25,413 nucleotides of DNA from Bacteroidaceae bacterium (lineage in GTDB: Bacteria > Bacteroidota > Bacteroidia > Bacteroidales > Bacteroidaceae): the NCBI GenBank assembly GCA_016302965.1, contig JAEDMP010000033.1, forward strand, positions 1 through 25,413, written 5' to 3'. The stretch's first letter is position 1; each line of letters starts with the position of its first letter. Positions 15,555 through 23,799 of the stretch are shown one piece after another. The position numbers and the translations under genes are program-made. The notes below the pieces were generated by a model. The model saw nothing but the letters and a program-made list of their open reading frames with translations, did not search any database and was not told the DNA's origin.

Positions 15555-15585
15555 TTTGCAGTATGTTTTCTTTTTTGTATCTTTG
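15555..15585 (+). promoter_or_regulatory. Bacteroidota-type promoter of the rubrerythrin operon
   Basis: TTTG at 15555-15558 and TATCTTTG at 15578-15585 are separated by 19 bp, an essentially consensus -33/-7 arrangement. Transcription would start near 15592, giving a leader of about 75 nt before the ATG at 15666. This is one of the two best promoters in the window. Confidence 0.75.
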
Positions 15586-15665
15586 CATTCGGAAATGTCT
15601 TGGCGGTAGCCTCGACCTCTTCCCTCCATACAATATTATATTATTAACTATCCTAACAAAACGAA

Positions 15666-16208
15666 ATGAAAGAACTGAAAGGAACTAAGACGGAGAAGAA
15701 TCTTCTCGAAGCATTTGCCGGCGAATCGCAGGCCCGTAACAAGTATACTTACTTTGCCTCCAAGGCCAAGAAGGATGGATATGTGCAGATTGCCGCCCTC
15801 TTCGAAGAGACTGCCAACAACGAGAAGGAGCATGCCAAAATCTGGTTCAAGTATCTCGAAGGCGGTGCCGTGAAGGACACCATCTCCAACCTGAAGGCCG
15901 CTGCTGAGGGCGAGAATTATGAGTGGACCGACATGTACGACCGTATGGCCAAAGAGGCTGAGGAGGAAGGTTTCACTGAAATCGCCGCCAAGATGCGTGG
16001 TGTGGCTGCCATCGAGCGTCATCATGAGGAGCGCTACCGCAAACTGCTGAAGAATATCGAGGACGGCATCGTGTTCTCACGCGACGGTGACACCATCTGG
16101 CAGTGCCGCAACTGCGGTCACGTGGTAATCGGACAGAAGGCTCCCGAAGTATGCCCTGTTTGCGACCATCCCCAGAGCTACTTCGAAGTGCTTGCCCAGA
16201 ACTATTAA
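15666..16208 (+). CDS. rbr: Rubrerythrin
   Basis: The 180-residue cytoplasmic protein reduces hydrogen peroxide in anaerobes through a di-iron centre fed by a rubredoxin-type iron. The N-terminal four-helix ferritin-like domain carries the expected carboxylates: Glu20 in FAGESQARNKY, Glu53 with His56 in NEKEHAK, Glu97 in the EAEEEGF helix, and a fourth-helix cluster in AAIERHHEERY (Glu117, Glu121 region). The C-terminal rubredoxin domain has CRNC (Cys147/Cys150) and CPVC (Cys163/Cys166). The length is slightly below the roughly 190 residues usual for the family, and no key ligand appears missing. It is first in a tightly packed unit with the D-Ala-D-Ala carboxypeptidase (9 bp gap) and mutY. 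Expression on oxidant exposure is known for the family, but no specific operator is visible here. Confidence 0.96.
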   Translation: MKELKGTKTEKNLLEAFAGESQARNKYTYFASKAKKDGYVQIAALFEETANNEKEHAKIWFKYLEGGAVKDTISNLKAAAEGENYEWTDMYDRMAKEAEEEGFTEIAAKMRGVAAIERHHEERYRKLLKNIEDGIVFSRDGDTIWQCRNCGHVVIGQKAPEVCPVCDHPQSYFEVLAQNY

Positions 16209-16217
16209 TCTGCAAGG

Positions 16218-17507
16218 ATGATTCTTGGTCTATTGGAAAAGAGTCGTCAACCTATATGGCTCATCCTGATGCTTGCGCTGCTGCCGTGGCAGTCGCTCAA
16301 GGCTCAGGATGAGCTTTTTGGCATTTCCCGGGAACAAGACTCCTTGGCGACGGATACACCCGAGGCTGATTCCCTGGCCAAGGCCCAACTCGACAGTCTG
16401 CCCTGGAACAGAAGGGTGGAGCAGAAGTTGGCCCGTCTGCTGGACAACCCGATATTTCAGACTTCGCAGGTGGGACTGATGGTCTATGACCTCACCGCCG
16501 ACAGCGTGCTCTTCCAGCACCGGGAGCGGCAGGTGATGAGGCCAGCCTCCACCATGAAGCTCTTGACAGCCATTGCTGCCATCGACCTCTTGGGTGGTTC
16601 TTACCGCTTGGTCACCCACCTCAAATATTCAGGGAATATCGCTGATGGAACGCTTCATGGAACGCTCTATTGCCAAGGCGGTTTCGACCCGCTCTTCAAT
16701 CGGGACGACCTCCATTCCTTTGTCGAGAGCATCCGGCGGATGGGCGTAGACACCATCCGTGGAAGTATTGTGGCAGATGTATCGCTCAAGGACACCGTCA
16801 GATGGGGCGAGGGGTGGTGTTGGGATGATGACAATCCCGTACTCAGTCCGCTGCTCGTCTCGGGCAAAGACTGCTTTCTGCCCCGATTGCTCGTCTCGTT
16901 GGAAGAGGCCGGAGTGGTGGTCGAAGCCGACACGATGCGGGGAGTGACCCCAGCCGATGCGTATGCCATCAACAGCCGTTTCCATACCATCGACCAGGTG
17001 CTTATTCCCATGATGAAAGAGAGTGACAACCTCTTTGCCGAATCGCTCTTCTACCATCTCGCTGCTTGGAGAGGAACACCCTTTGCCACAGCCAAGATGG
17101 CGAGAGAACAGCTCAAACGGCTCTTGGACAAGGTAATTCCTGAATCTACTCTCTATCGCATTGCCGACGGAAGCGGACTGTCACTCTACAATTATCTCAC
17201 GCCCGCCATAGAGGTGGCACTCCTTCGCTATGCTTATCATTCCGCACCCATCTATCTGCATCTCTATCCCTCGCTGCCCGTGGCAGGAGAAGACGGAACA
17301 TTGAAGAACCGGATGAAGGGTGCCTTCACCCAAGGCAACGTGCGAGCCAAGACGGGAACACTCCTCGGAGTGACCAGTCTGGCGGGGTATCTGCAGGCAG
17401 CCAACGGCCATCTGCTTTGTTTCGCTATCATGAACCAGGGACTGATGCATACCAAACATGGACGCCATTTCCAGGATCGGGTATGTACAGTTTTGAGTGA
17501 ACCATAA
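16218..17507 (+). CDS. dacB: D-alanyl-D-alanine carboxypeptidase/endopeptidase, PBP4 family
   Basis: The 429-residue periplasmic serine peptidase (peptidase family S13) trims D-Ala from peptidoglycan stems and can cleave cross-links. An N-terminal signal segment (PIWLILMLALLPWQSLKA) is cleaved near residue 29. All three penicillin-binding motifs are present: STMK (Ser111-Lys114), SDN (269-271) and KTG (378-380). The product is shorter than the E. coli enzyme (477 residues), which suggests a reduced insert domain between the first two motifs. It starts 9 bp after rbr and ends 15 bp before mutY, indicating translational coupling or co-transcription. The assigned start gives a slightly long N-region ahead of the hydrophobic core; an internal ATG near 16269 is less likely because it would cut into that core. 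Confidence 0.92.
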   Translation: MILGLLEKSRQPIWLILMLALLPWQSLKAQDELFGISREQDSLATDTPEADSLAKAQLDSLPWNRRVEQKLARLLDNPIFQTSQVGLMVYDLTADSVLFQHRERQVMRPASTMKLLTAIAAIDLLGGSYRLVTHLKYSGNIADGTLHGTLYCQGGFDPLFNRDDLHSFVESIRRMGVDTIRGSIVADVSLKDTVRWGEGWCWDDDNPVLSPLLVSGKDCFLPRLLVSLEEAGVVVEADTMRGVTPADAYAINSRFHTIDQVLIPMMKESDNLFAESLFYHLAAWRGTPFATAKMAREQLKRLLDKVIPESTLYRIADGSGLSLYNYLTPAIEVALLRYAYHSAPIYLHLYPSLPVAGEDGTLKNRMKGAFTQGNVRAKTGTLLGVTSLAGYLQAANGHLLCFAIMNQGLMHTKHGRHFQDRVCTVLSEP

Positions 17508-17522
17508 TCCTCTTATTGATTG

Positions 17523-18554
17523 ATGAAAGATTTCTTTGCCCCCACACTTCTGCAGTGGTTCGACCGGCATGGTCGTGACCTGCCTTGGCGCCATCGCCCT
17601 GATACCTACGCCATTTGGCTCAGTGAGGTCATCTTGCAGCAGACCCGAGTGCAACAGGGAATGGAATACTGGTACCGGTTTCTTGACCGCTTTCCCACCG
17701 TGGAGGCGCTGGCCGCAGCCTCTGAAGACGAGGTGTTGAGGCAGTGGCAGGGACTGGGCTATTATGCACGTGCCCGCCATCTCCATCAGGCTGCCAAACA
17801 GGTGGTGGCCTTGGGCGCATTCCCCGATACCTACGAGGGGTTGCTTCGGCTGAGTGGGGTGGGACCCTATACGGCTGCCGCCGTTGCCTCCTTCGCCTTC
17901 GGTCAGCGCGTGGCTCCCGTGGATGGCAATGTCTATCGGGTGTTGGCCCGCTTCTTCGCCATTGATACGCCCATCAACTCTACCGAGGGGAAGAAACTCT
18001 TTGCCCGTCTGGCAGAGGAATTGCTGCCCGAGCAAAGGGTGGCCGACTACAACCAGGCGATGATGGATTTCGGGGCTACCCAGTGTACGCCCACCTCGCC
18101 CGACTGCACGTCCTGTCCGCTGGCCGACCGTTGTGGAGCCAGGGCTGAAGATAAGGTGGAGCTGTTGCCGGAGAAAATAAGAAAACTGAAGGTGAAGGAA
18201 CGACGGATGGATTATCTGGTCATCATCTCAAAGGGATGTGTCGCCATCCGGCGAAGGGAGGAAAACGACATCTGGAGGGGATTATGGGAACCCGTCAACC
18301 TGACGGATGCCGCTGAAGAACTGAAGGCATCGCTCCGGCAGCATGAGCCGGAGTGGATTTTGTTGCTCCAGAACGTGATGCATGTGCTGACGCATCGGCG
18401 TATTGTGGCTGATTTCCATATCTGGACACCCCAGCAGCGTCCCGACCTTCCACCCGACTACCAGTGGGTGGATTATGATGACCTGGAAAACTATGGTTTT
18501 CCGGTACTGGTTCTCAACGCTTTTGATTACATCCTGCGTATACGTGAAGAATAA
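17523..18554 (+). CDS. mutY: A/G-specific adenine DNA glycosylase
   Basis: The 343-residue base-excision repair enzyme removes adenine mispaired with 8-oxoguanine. The HhH-GPD domain shows catalytic Glu35 (LSEVILQQTRV), the helix-hairpin-helix LSGVGPYTA (110-118) and catalytic Asp134 (PVDGNVYRVLAR). The [4Fe-4S] cluster ligands follow the canonical C-x6-C-x2-C-x5-C spacing (Cys188, 195, 198, 204). Residues from about 230 form the NUDIX-like domain that recognises 8-oxoG, with LTHRRIVADFHIW near 289-301. The ATG at 17523 is preferred to the TTG one codon upstream. It is third in the unit led by rubrerythrin, which suits a shared oxidative-damage role, and its stop lies 19 bp from the convergent cls stop. 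Confidence 0.96.
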   Translation: MKDFFAPTLLQWFDRHGRDLPWRHRPDTYAIWLSEVILQQTRVQQGMEYWYRFLDRFPTVEALAAASEDEVLRQWQGLGYYARARHLHQAAKQVVALGAFPDTYEGLLRLSGVGPYTAAAVASFAFGQRVAPVDGNVYRVLARFFAIDTPINSTEGKKLFARLAEELLPEQRVADYNQAMMDFGATQCTPTSPDCTSCPLADRCGARAEDKVELLPEKIRKLKVKERRMDYLVIISKGCVAIRRREENDIWRGLWEPVNLTDAAEELKASLRQHEPEWILLLQNVMHVLTHRRIVADFHIWTPQQRPDLPPDYQWVDYDDLENYGFPVLVLNAFDYILRIREE

Positions 18555-18573
18555 TGGTGAAACCGGCGATACT

Positions 18574-20013
18574 TTATAGAATCGGAGCCATCAGCCGGAG
18601 GATGCTCTCTAACAAGCGTTGCAGGAAGGGCAGTTTTCCAGGAAAGGCATTTCCCTGATTCATCCAGGACTCCATCGTCTGGCAATGTTTCTCGTCGTCA
18701 AGAAACAGGCGTTTGCAGGTGATGGCAGTGTCGGTATCGTAAAAGAAGATATTGGCTTCGAAATTGTTCTCGAAGCTGCGGCAGTCGATGTTGGTGGAAC
18801 CGCAACTCGACAGCCAGTCGTCTGAGACAATCAGCTTGCTGTGCAGGAACCCATCAGCATAGAACAGGACCTTGATGCCAGCCTCTGCCACCTCTCTCAG
18901 ATACGAACGGCTCGCCCATTCCACCAAGTGCCCGTCATTGTGGAGTGGTACCATCAGACGTACGTCAATGCCGCTCACAGCGGCCGTCTTCAAGGCGATG
19001 AGCACTGAGTCGGTAGGCAGGAAATAGGGGGTCTGGATATAGAGATAGCGGCGTGCGTTGAGGATGATATGCACCAGTCCCTGCATGATTTCGGGATAGA
19101 GGGTGGCGGGACTGCTCGTCACCACCTGGGCCAGACATTGGTTGGATAGAGTGGGGGAGACCGTGGGATAATAGAGGTGTTTGGAGATGAGGGTACGGTC
19201 TACGAAATACCAGTCGACGAGAAAGGCACGCTGCAGACCATAGACAGCCCCTCCTTCCACCTTAACCATCGTGTCGCGCCACAATCCCAGTTGGGTACCC
19301 TTCACGTATCTCAAAGCGATATTCATCCCTCCGATGAATCCCGTATGTCCATCGATGACGATGAGTTTGCGGTGGTTACGGTAGTTGGCTTTGCTCGTGA
19401 ACAGCGGAAAACGCACAGGCAAAAAGGCACTCACCTCGATACCAGCTTCGCGCATGTGCTCAAAAAACTGGTTGGGTACCTTCCAGCAGCCCACATCATC
19501 GTAGATGACGCGCACCTCCACCCCCTGTCTCGCCTTGTCGATGAGTGCATCGGCAATGAGCCGGCCGATGGGGTCGGCATCGAAGATGTACATGTTGATG
19601 TGGATATGGTGTTGGGCTTTGCCGATGGCCTGGAGCAGTTCCAGAAAGAAGTCGCTGCCCGTGGTATAGAAGGTGGTGCGGTTGTTCTGGAAGGGCAACG
19701 CCATGTTCTGGTTGGTAAAGAGCTGGATGATGGTCGCGTATTCGGGAGGTGGGTTGAAGTTTTGCTGTTCCACAAATTCGAGCATCGAGCGTTTGGTCAA
19801 CTGGTCCATGCTACGCTGGCTCACGAGTCGTTTGCGGCGGGTGTTGATGCCGATGAAGAGATAGAACAGGATGCCCACCACCGGTACGAAATAGATGACC
19901 AAGACCCAAGCAACAGTCTTGGCTGGCTGCCTGTTGTCCATCAGCACGTGGATGATGGCAGCAATGGTCATGAGTTTATAGATAACAACTCCAATGAGAT
20001 TGAGTTCATGCAT
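18574..20013 (-). CDS. cls: Cardiolipin synthase
   Basis: The 479-residue inner-membrane phospholipase-D-family enzyme condenses phosphatidylglycerol molecules (or PG with another phospholipid) to cardiolipin. Two hydrophobic segments near residues 5-25 and 33-55 anchor the N-terminus, with WVLVIYFVPVVGILFYLFIG typical of Cls. Both HKD motifs are intact: NHRKLIVIDG (His214, Lys216, Asp221) and LHSKLIVSDD (His391, Lys393, Asp398), each followed by the family's Gly/Asn element (GGMNI; GSTNID). The start at 20013 gives a normal N-terminus. It lies 56 bp downstream of dnaG on the same strand and may be read from the same transcript; I saw no separate TAnnTTTG element in that gap. Confidence 0.95.
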   Translation of the reverse strand: MHELNLIGVVIYKLMTIAAIIHVLMDNRQPAKTVAWVLVIYFVPVVGILFYLFIGINTRRKRLVSQRSMDQLTKRSMLEFVEQQNFNPPPEYATIIQLFTNQNMALPFQNNRTTFYTTGSDFFLELLQAIGKAQHHIHINMYIFDADPIGRLIADALIDKARQGVEVRVIYDDVGCWKVPNQFFEHMREAGIEVSAFLPVRFPLFTSKANYRNHRKLIVIDGHTGFIGGMNIALRYVKGTQLGLWRDTMVKVEGGAVYGLQRAFLVDWYFVDRTLISKHLYYPTVSPTLSNQCLAQVVTSSPATLYPEIMQGLVHIILNARRYLYIQTPYFLPTDSVLIALKTAAVSGIDVRLMVPLHNDGHLVEWASRSYLREVAEAGIKVLFYADGFLHSKLIVSDDWLSSCGSTNIDCRSFENNFEANIFFYDTDTAITCKRLFLDDEKHCQTMESWMNQGNAFPGKLPFLQRLLESILRLMAPIL

Positions 20014-20069
20014 GGCAGTTGGTCTTGTCCTGGTTTTGTTTTGGTTCTTTTTGGGGGAGGATTGCTGCG

Positions 20070-22070
20070 CTATCCCCGGCGTACGATGATGTCGCTGCCG
20101 AGTTGGCGGGCGAGTGCATCCCGCAGTTGTTGGGTGTCACGGTATTCCTCCATCAGTTGGCGGATATGTTCCATGTCTGTTCCTGCCTGTTTCAGTTGCA
20201 GTTGGATGTCGCGCATCCGGGCATTGATGATACGGAGCCGCAGGTCGAGAATCAGGTGGATAACCTTTTGGCGGAGCGAATCCTGCTTGTGGGTCATTTC
20301 CAAGCTTTTGCTCAACTGGTATCTATTCACAATCAGCTGGTTGGCAATATTGCTGATGGCGATGTCATGATGATGGGCGAAATAGGCTTCGGCTTGGAAT
20401 CCCTCTTCGTTATTGTGCTCTACGGCCTCCCTCAGTATCTGGTTGTAGAGCGGATGGGAGAAGTCTATTCCGTCTTGTTGCAGGTCGTAGAAGATATACT
20501 GGGCTACTGAGAGCTGGATGGTCTGTCCGTCTTCGGTCTCCACCCGGTCGAAGATGATTTCCTCGCCATGTCGGATGATGGTCTGCAGGAGCAGGGTCTC
20601 CACGTCGCCGGCTTGGAGCAGTGTGGCAGCTGACGGGGAAGGGGGTGTCTGAACAGCCGACGGCTCTGTTGTGTTGGCTGGCTGCTGGGGGGCGGTCTGG
20701 GTGGCCGTGACGCGTTCTGCCCGCCGTTGGTCGCGTTCGAGTTCCTTGGCGGCATTCTCTATGTCACCTCGGATAAAGCGGTTCATGGTGTTGATGAGGG
20801 TCTCCTCGTTCATCATCAGGTCAGAGGCGCACTGGTGGAGATAGGTGTCGCGGGTGATTTGGTCGGGAATCATCGAGATGCTTCTCACGATACCGCTGAT
20901 GGCCTCCGACCGCTTGATGGGGTCGGTTACTCCCTGTAGAGTCAGGTTCATCTTGAAGGCGATGAAGTCTGCCTGGTGTTCCTTGATGTATGCGACAAAC
21001 TCCTCCGCTGTATGCTTGCGTGAGAAACTGTCGGGGTCGTCGCCGTCGGGCAGCAGCAGCACCTTTACATTCATCCCTTCCTTCAAGAGCATGTCGGTGC
21101 CTCGCATGGCGGCATGGATGCCTGCCTCGTCACCATCGTAGAGCAAAACGATATTGGGGGTGAAGCGGCGCAGGAGTTTGATCTGGTGAACGCTGAGGGC
21201 GGTGCCTGAATTGGCTACCACGTTCTCCAATCCGCACTGGTGCATGGCGATGACATCCGTATAGCCCTCTACCATATAGACACAGTCATATTTGGATATG
21301 GCGCGTTTGGCATGGTAGAGGCCGTAGAGTTCCCGGTCTTTGTGGAAGATGTCCGACTCGGGCGAATTGACATACTTCTGCTGAACCCCCTTGGTACGTG
21401 AGTCGAGCAGTCGTCCGCCGAAAGCACTCACCTTGCCGCTCACGTTGTGCCAAGGGAAGATGACTCGTCCGGCATAGCGGTCGACCAGAGTGCCGTCGTC
21501 ACGTTGGTAGCAAAGTCCCGTCTTGATGAGAAACTCTTTCTGGTAGCCAGCTTTCAGGGCTGTTTCCGAGAGGGCATTGCGCCGCGGGAGGGCATAACCC
21601 AACTGGAATTTCTCGATGATGTCATCCCGCACGCCACGGCTGCGGAAATACTGTTGGCCGATGGCCTGTCCGTCGGCATCCTCGAGGAGCAGGCGGTGGA
21701 AATAGGTTTTCGCCCATTCGTTCACCACATACATCGACTCCCGTTCGTTCTGTTCCTGCCGCTGTTCGTCGCTGAGTTCCTGTTCCTTGATCTCAATGTT
21801 GTATTTGCGAGCGAGCCAGCGCAGGGCTTCGGGATAACTGATCTGCTCGTGCTCCATGAGGAAGCTCACCGCCGTTCCGCCCTTGCCGCAGGCAAAGCAA
21901 TGGCAGATGCCTTTGGCTGGCGAAACGATGAACGACGGTGTTTTGTCATCGTGGAAGGGGCACAACCCTTTGTAGTTGATGCCTGCCTTCCGCAATGTCA
22001 CAAACTCTGACACCACATCCACGATGTCCGTGGCGTCGAGTATCTTGTCTATGGTCAGTCTGTCAATCAA
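20070..22070 (-). CDS. dnaG: DNA primase
   Basis: The 666-residue replication primase synthesises RNA primers on single-stranded DNA with the replicative helicase. The N-terminal CHC2 zinc finger has CPFH (Cys37, His40) and CFAC (Cys58, Cys61). The RNA-polymerase core follows, and the TOPRIM catalytic acids are Glu268 (MVEGYTDV) and Asp312/Asp314 (LLYDGDEAG). A Pro/Thr/Ala-rich linker around 450-485 separates the C-terminal helicase-interaction domain. The start codon is TTG at 22070: an in-frame stop lies 16-18 bp upstream (22086-22088), no ATG intervenes, and MIDRLTIDKI matches the N-terminus usual in Bacteroidota primases. The esterase gene ends 18 bp upstream and no promoter is evident in the gap, so transcription probably runs through from the esterase. 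Confidence 0.96.
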   Translation of the reverse strand: MIDRLTIDKILDATDIVDVVSEFVTLRKAGINYKGLCPFHDDKTPSFIVSPAKGICHCFACGKGGTAVSFLMEHEQISYPEALRWLARKYNIEIKEQELSDEQRQEQNERESMYVVNEWAKTYFHRLLLEDADGQAIGQQYFRSRGVRDDIIEKFQLGYALPRRNALSETALKAGYQKEFLIKTGLCYQRDDGTLVDRYAGRVIFPWHNVSGKVSAFGGRLLDSRTKGVQQKYVNSPESDIFHKDRELYGLYHAKRAISKYDCVYMVEGYTDVIAMHQCGLENVVANSGTALSVHQIKLLRRFTPNIVLLYDGDEAGIHAAMRGTDMLLKEGMNVKVLLLPDGDDPDSFSRKHTAEEFVAYIKEHQADFIAFKMNLTLQGVTDPIKRSEAISGIVRSISMIPDQITRDTYLHQCASDLMMNEETLINTMNRFIRGDIENAAKELERDQRRAERVTATQTAPQQPANTTEPSAVQTPPSPSAATLLQAGDVETLLLQTIIRHGEEIIFDRVETEDGQTIQLSVAQYIFYDLQQDGIDFSHPLYNQILREAVEHNNEEGFQAEAYFAHHHDIAISNIANQLIVNRYQLSKSLEMTHKQDSLRQKVIHLILDLRLRIINARMRDIQLQLKQAGTDMEHIRQLMEEYRDTQQLRDALARQLGSDIIVRRG

Positions 22071-22088
22071 TCTTTTGGATGCTTGCTA

Positions 22089-23705
22089 TTATTTCAGATA
22101 CTTGCACAGGGGCGACTTGTTGGCCTTCAGACCCTTCTTCACGCTCTGTGCATTGTTGAGGGCACCCTTCTTTGAGGTGTGGGTGTGGTCACGCTTGTAA
22201 TAGGGGGCTGCCTTCTCCTTGCTGCCGCATTTCTTGTCGAGCAGGTCGGCGGTGATGTTATGCACATCCACAAACTCCACGCCTGTGGCTTCGGCCACCT
22301 CACGATACCATTTGCCGTAGGTGTCGTTGCGGCGTTCAATCTTGCCGTTGGGCCATTCGTTGCGCGGGGTGAGCGAGAGCAGGATGGGAGTGGCTCCCTT
22401 CTCGCGTACATCCTGGATGAACTTCTTCAGATACCAGCCGAAGGTGTAGACCAGTTCGTAGTCGCCCGACTTCTCCATGCGGTAGACGTGGGTGGAGTCG
22501 GAGGTGCCGGGGATGGTGCCGCGCATTTTGTTGTTGTCGATGGGACCAATGTCATTGTGTCCGAACTGCAGCAGCACGAAGTCGCCGGGTTGCAGACTGT
22601 TGTACACCTGGTCCCAGCGGCCTTCGTTCAGATAGGTGCGGGTGGAGCGGCCAGCCTTGGCGCAGTTGGCAATGGTGATTTTCTTTTCGTCGAAGATGGT
22701 ATTGGCCACAGCACCCCAGCCCCACATGCCATCATCCTTGTCTTCGTTCTTCACGGTGGAGTCGCCGGTGATGAACACCACGGGCTTGCCTTTCTCGCGC
22801 TTCACGGCCACGGTGTCAGGGGTGAGGTTACGCATCATCGCTTGCAGCGGAGCCAGCTGGGGGTCGGTGTTGGCGGCCAGTCCTTCGGCGGCAGAGCGGG
22901 CATTGAGCATGGCACCGAACTTACTGGTGTGGATTTTATCTTTGTAGAAGTGGTAGCTCTCTTTCCACTTGCCGAAGCGGTCGAGCTTGGCACCCGAAAT
23001 CTCGTTCAGGTCGACATAGGGCACATGTTGCTCGCGTGAGATGACCTCGAGCCATTCTCCCTGAGGCTTGCGTACAATCTTGCCGTTGTCATCGTAGGCA
23101 TCGCGCGGTGTGAGCGACATCAGGATAGGATGGGCACCGGCAGCCCGGCATTCAGCGATATACTTGCGCATGTAGCCGCCGTAGGTATAGACCATCTCCT
23201 TGCGTCCTGTCTCCTTGATGGTCACCTCCATCGAGTCGGTGCCTGTTCCCTTCATCACGGCACGGGCACGCCCCTCGTCAAAGGGACCGCTGTCATTGTG
23301 TCCGATAGAGATAATCACCCAGTCGCCTGGTTTCAGGGCCTGACGGATGGCAGGCCAGAGCTGGGTGTAGAAGGTACGGGTGCTCATGCCGCCCAGTGCC
23401 TGGTTCTCCACGCTGATGCGGTTGGTGTCGAAATACTCATGGGCGAAGTAACCCCATCCCCACTGTCCGTTGTTGCCGTTGCCCAATGTACCATTGCGCA
23501 TGGTGGAGTTGCCGATGAGGAAGAGCACGGGATTATTGCCGCGTCGGGTCGTGCCCGGTGCGGGACGTGCCATGAGTGCCTTATTGATGCTGTCAGGGGT
23601 GTTGTCCACCACCTTGTTCTCGTCTTCGATTGGCTTTAGGCTCTGGGCGTTGGCCATGGCTGCAGTGAAGCCCAGGGCAGCGATAGATAGCAGTAGTTTT
23701 TTCAT
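22089..23705 (-). CDS. Secreted tandem SGNH-hydrolase (CE12-like rhamnogalacturonan acetylesterase), two catalytic domains
   Basis: The 538-residue exported protein carries two consecutive SGNH/GDSL esterase domains, each resembling rhamnogalacturonan acetylesterases (CE12). The signal peptide is LLLSIAALGFTAAMANA. Domain 1 (about 57-275): GNST with Ser67, GGMSTRTF (105-112), GHNDSG (135-140) and DKIHTS (Asp256, His259). Domain 2 (about 306-530): GDST with Ser316, AGRSTRTY (351-358), GHNDIG (382-387) and DHTHTS (Asp506, His509). Both keep the Ser, Gly, Asn and His/Asp blocks, so both may be active; domain 1 has Asn where GDST has Asp. Deacetylation of pectic polymers would help the GH28 enzyme at the other end of the window. 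The start at 23705 is chosen for the signal peptide. The likely transcription unit continues into dnaG. Confidence 0.88.
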   Translation of the reverse strand: MKKLLLSIAALGFTAAMANAQSLKPIEDENKVVDNTPDSINKALMARPAPGTTRRGNNPVLFLIGNSTMRNGTLGNGNNGQWGWGYFAHEYFDTNRISVENQALGGMSTRTFYTQLWPAIRQALKPGDWVIISIGHNDSGPFDEGRARAVMKGTGTDSMEVTIKETGRKEMVYTYGGYMRKYIAECRAAGAHPILMSLTPRDAYDDNGKIVRKPQGEWLEVISREQHVPYVDLNEISGAKLDRFGKWKESYHFYKDKIHTSKFGAMLNARSAAEGLAANTDPQLAPLQAMMRNLTPDTVAVKREKGKPVVFITGDSTVKNEDKDDGMWGWGAVANTIFDEKKITIANCAKAGRSTRTYLNEGRWDQVYNSLQPGDFVLLQFGHNDIGPIDNNKMRGTIPGTSDSTHVYRMEKSGDYELVYTFGWYLKKFIQDVREKGATPILLSLTPRNEWPNGKIERRNDTYGKWYREVAEATGVEFVDVHNITADLLDKKCGSKEKAAPYYKRDHTHTSKKGALNNAQSVKKGLKANKSPLCKYLK

Positions 23706-23744
23706 CGATATATATAATAAGGTGTAATCTGTTATGAACGAATG

Positions 23745-23784
23745 AAAGTGAAGGAAGCAGGGTTGCCCCAACTTCCTCCACTTT
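23745..23784 (-). terminator. Imperfect hairpin after the acyl-CoA dehydrogenase gene
   Basis: AAAGTG (23745-23750) pairs with CACTTT (23779-23784). After one mismatch, AGGAAG (23752-23757) pairs with CTTCCT (23772-23777), and GGG (23760-23762) pairs with CCC (23767-23769) around a 4-nt loop. On the minus strand it begins 16 bp after the acyl-CoA dehydrogenase stop codon and is followed by TTTCATTCGTT. It probably ends that transcript, leaving about 40 bp for the esterase promoter, where I found no consensus -7 element. Confidence 0.5.
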
Positions 23785-23799
23785 GTAATAGTCAGTGGA

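Noticed and set aside
18555..18600. Possible terminator between mutY and cls (CCGGC at 18563 with GCCGG at 18594)
   Set aside because: The inner pairing is short and asymmetric, and most of the structure lies inside the cls coding region.
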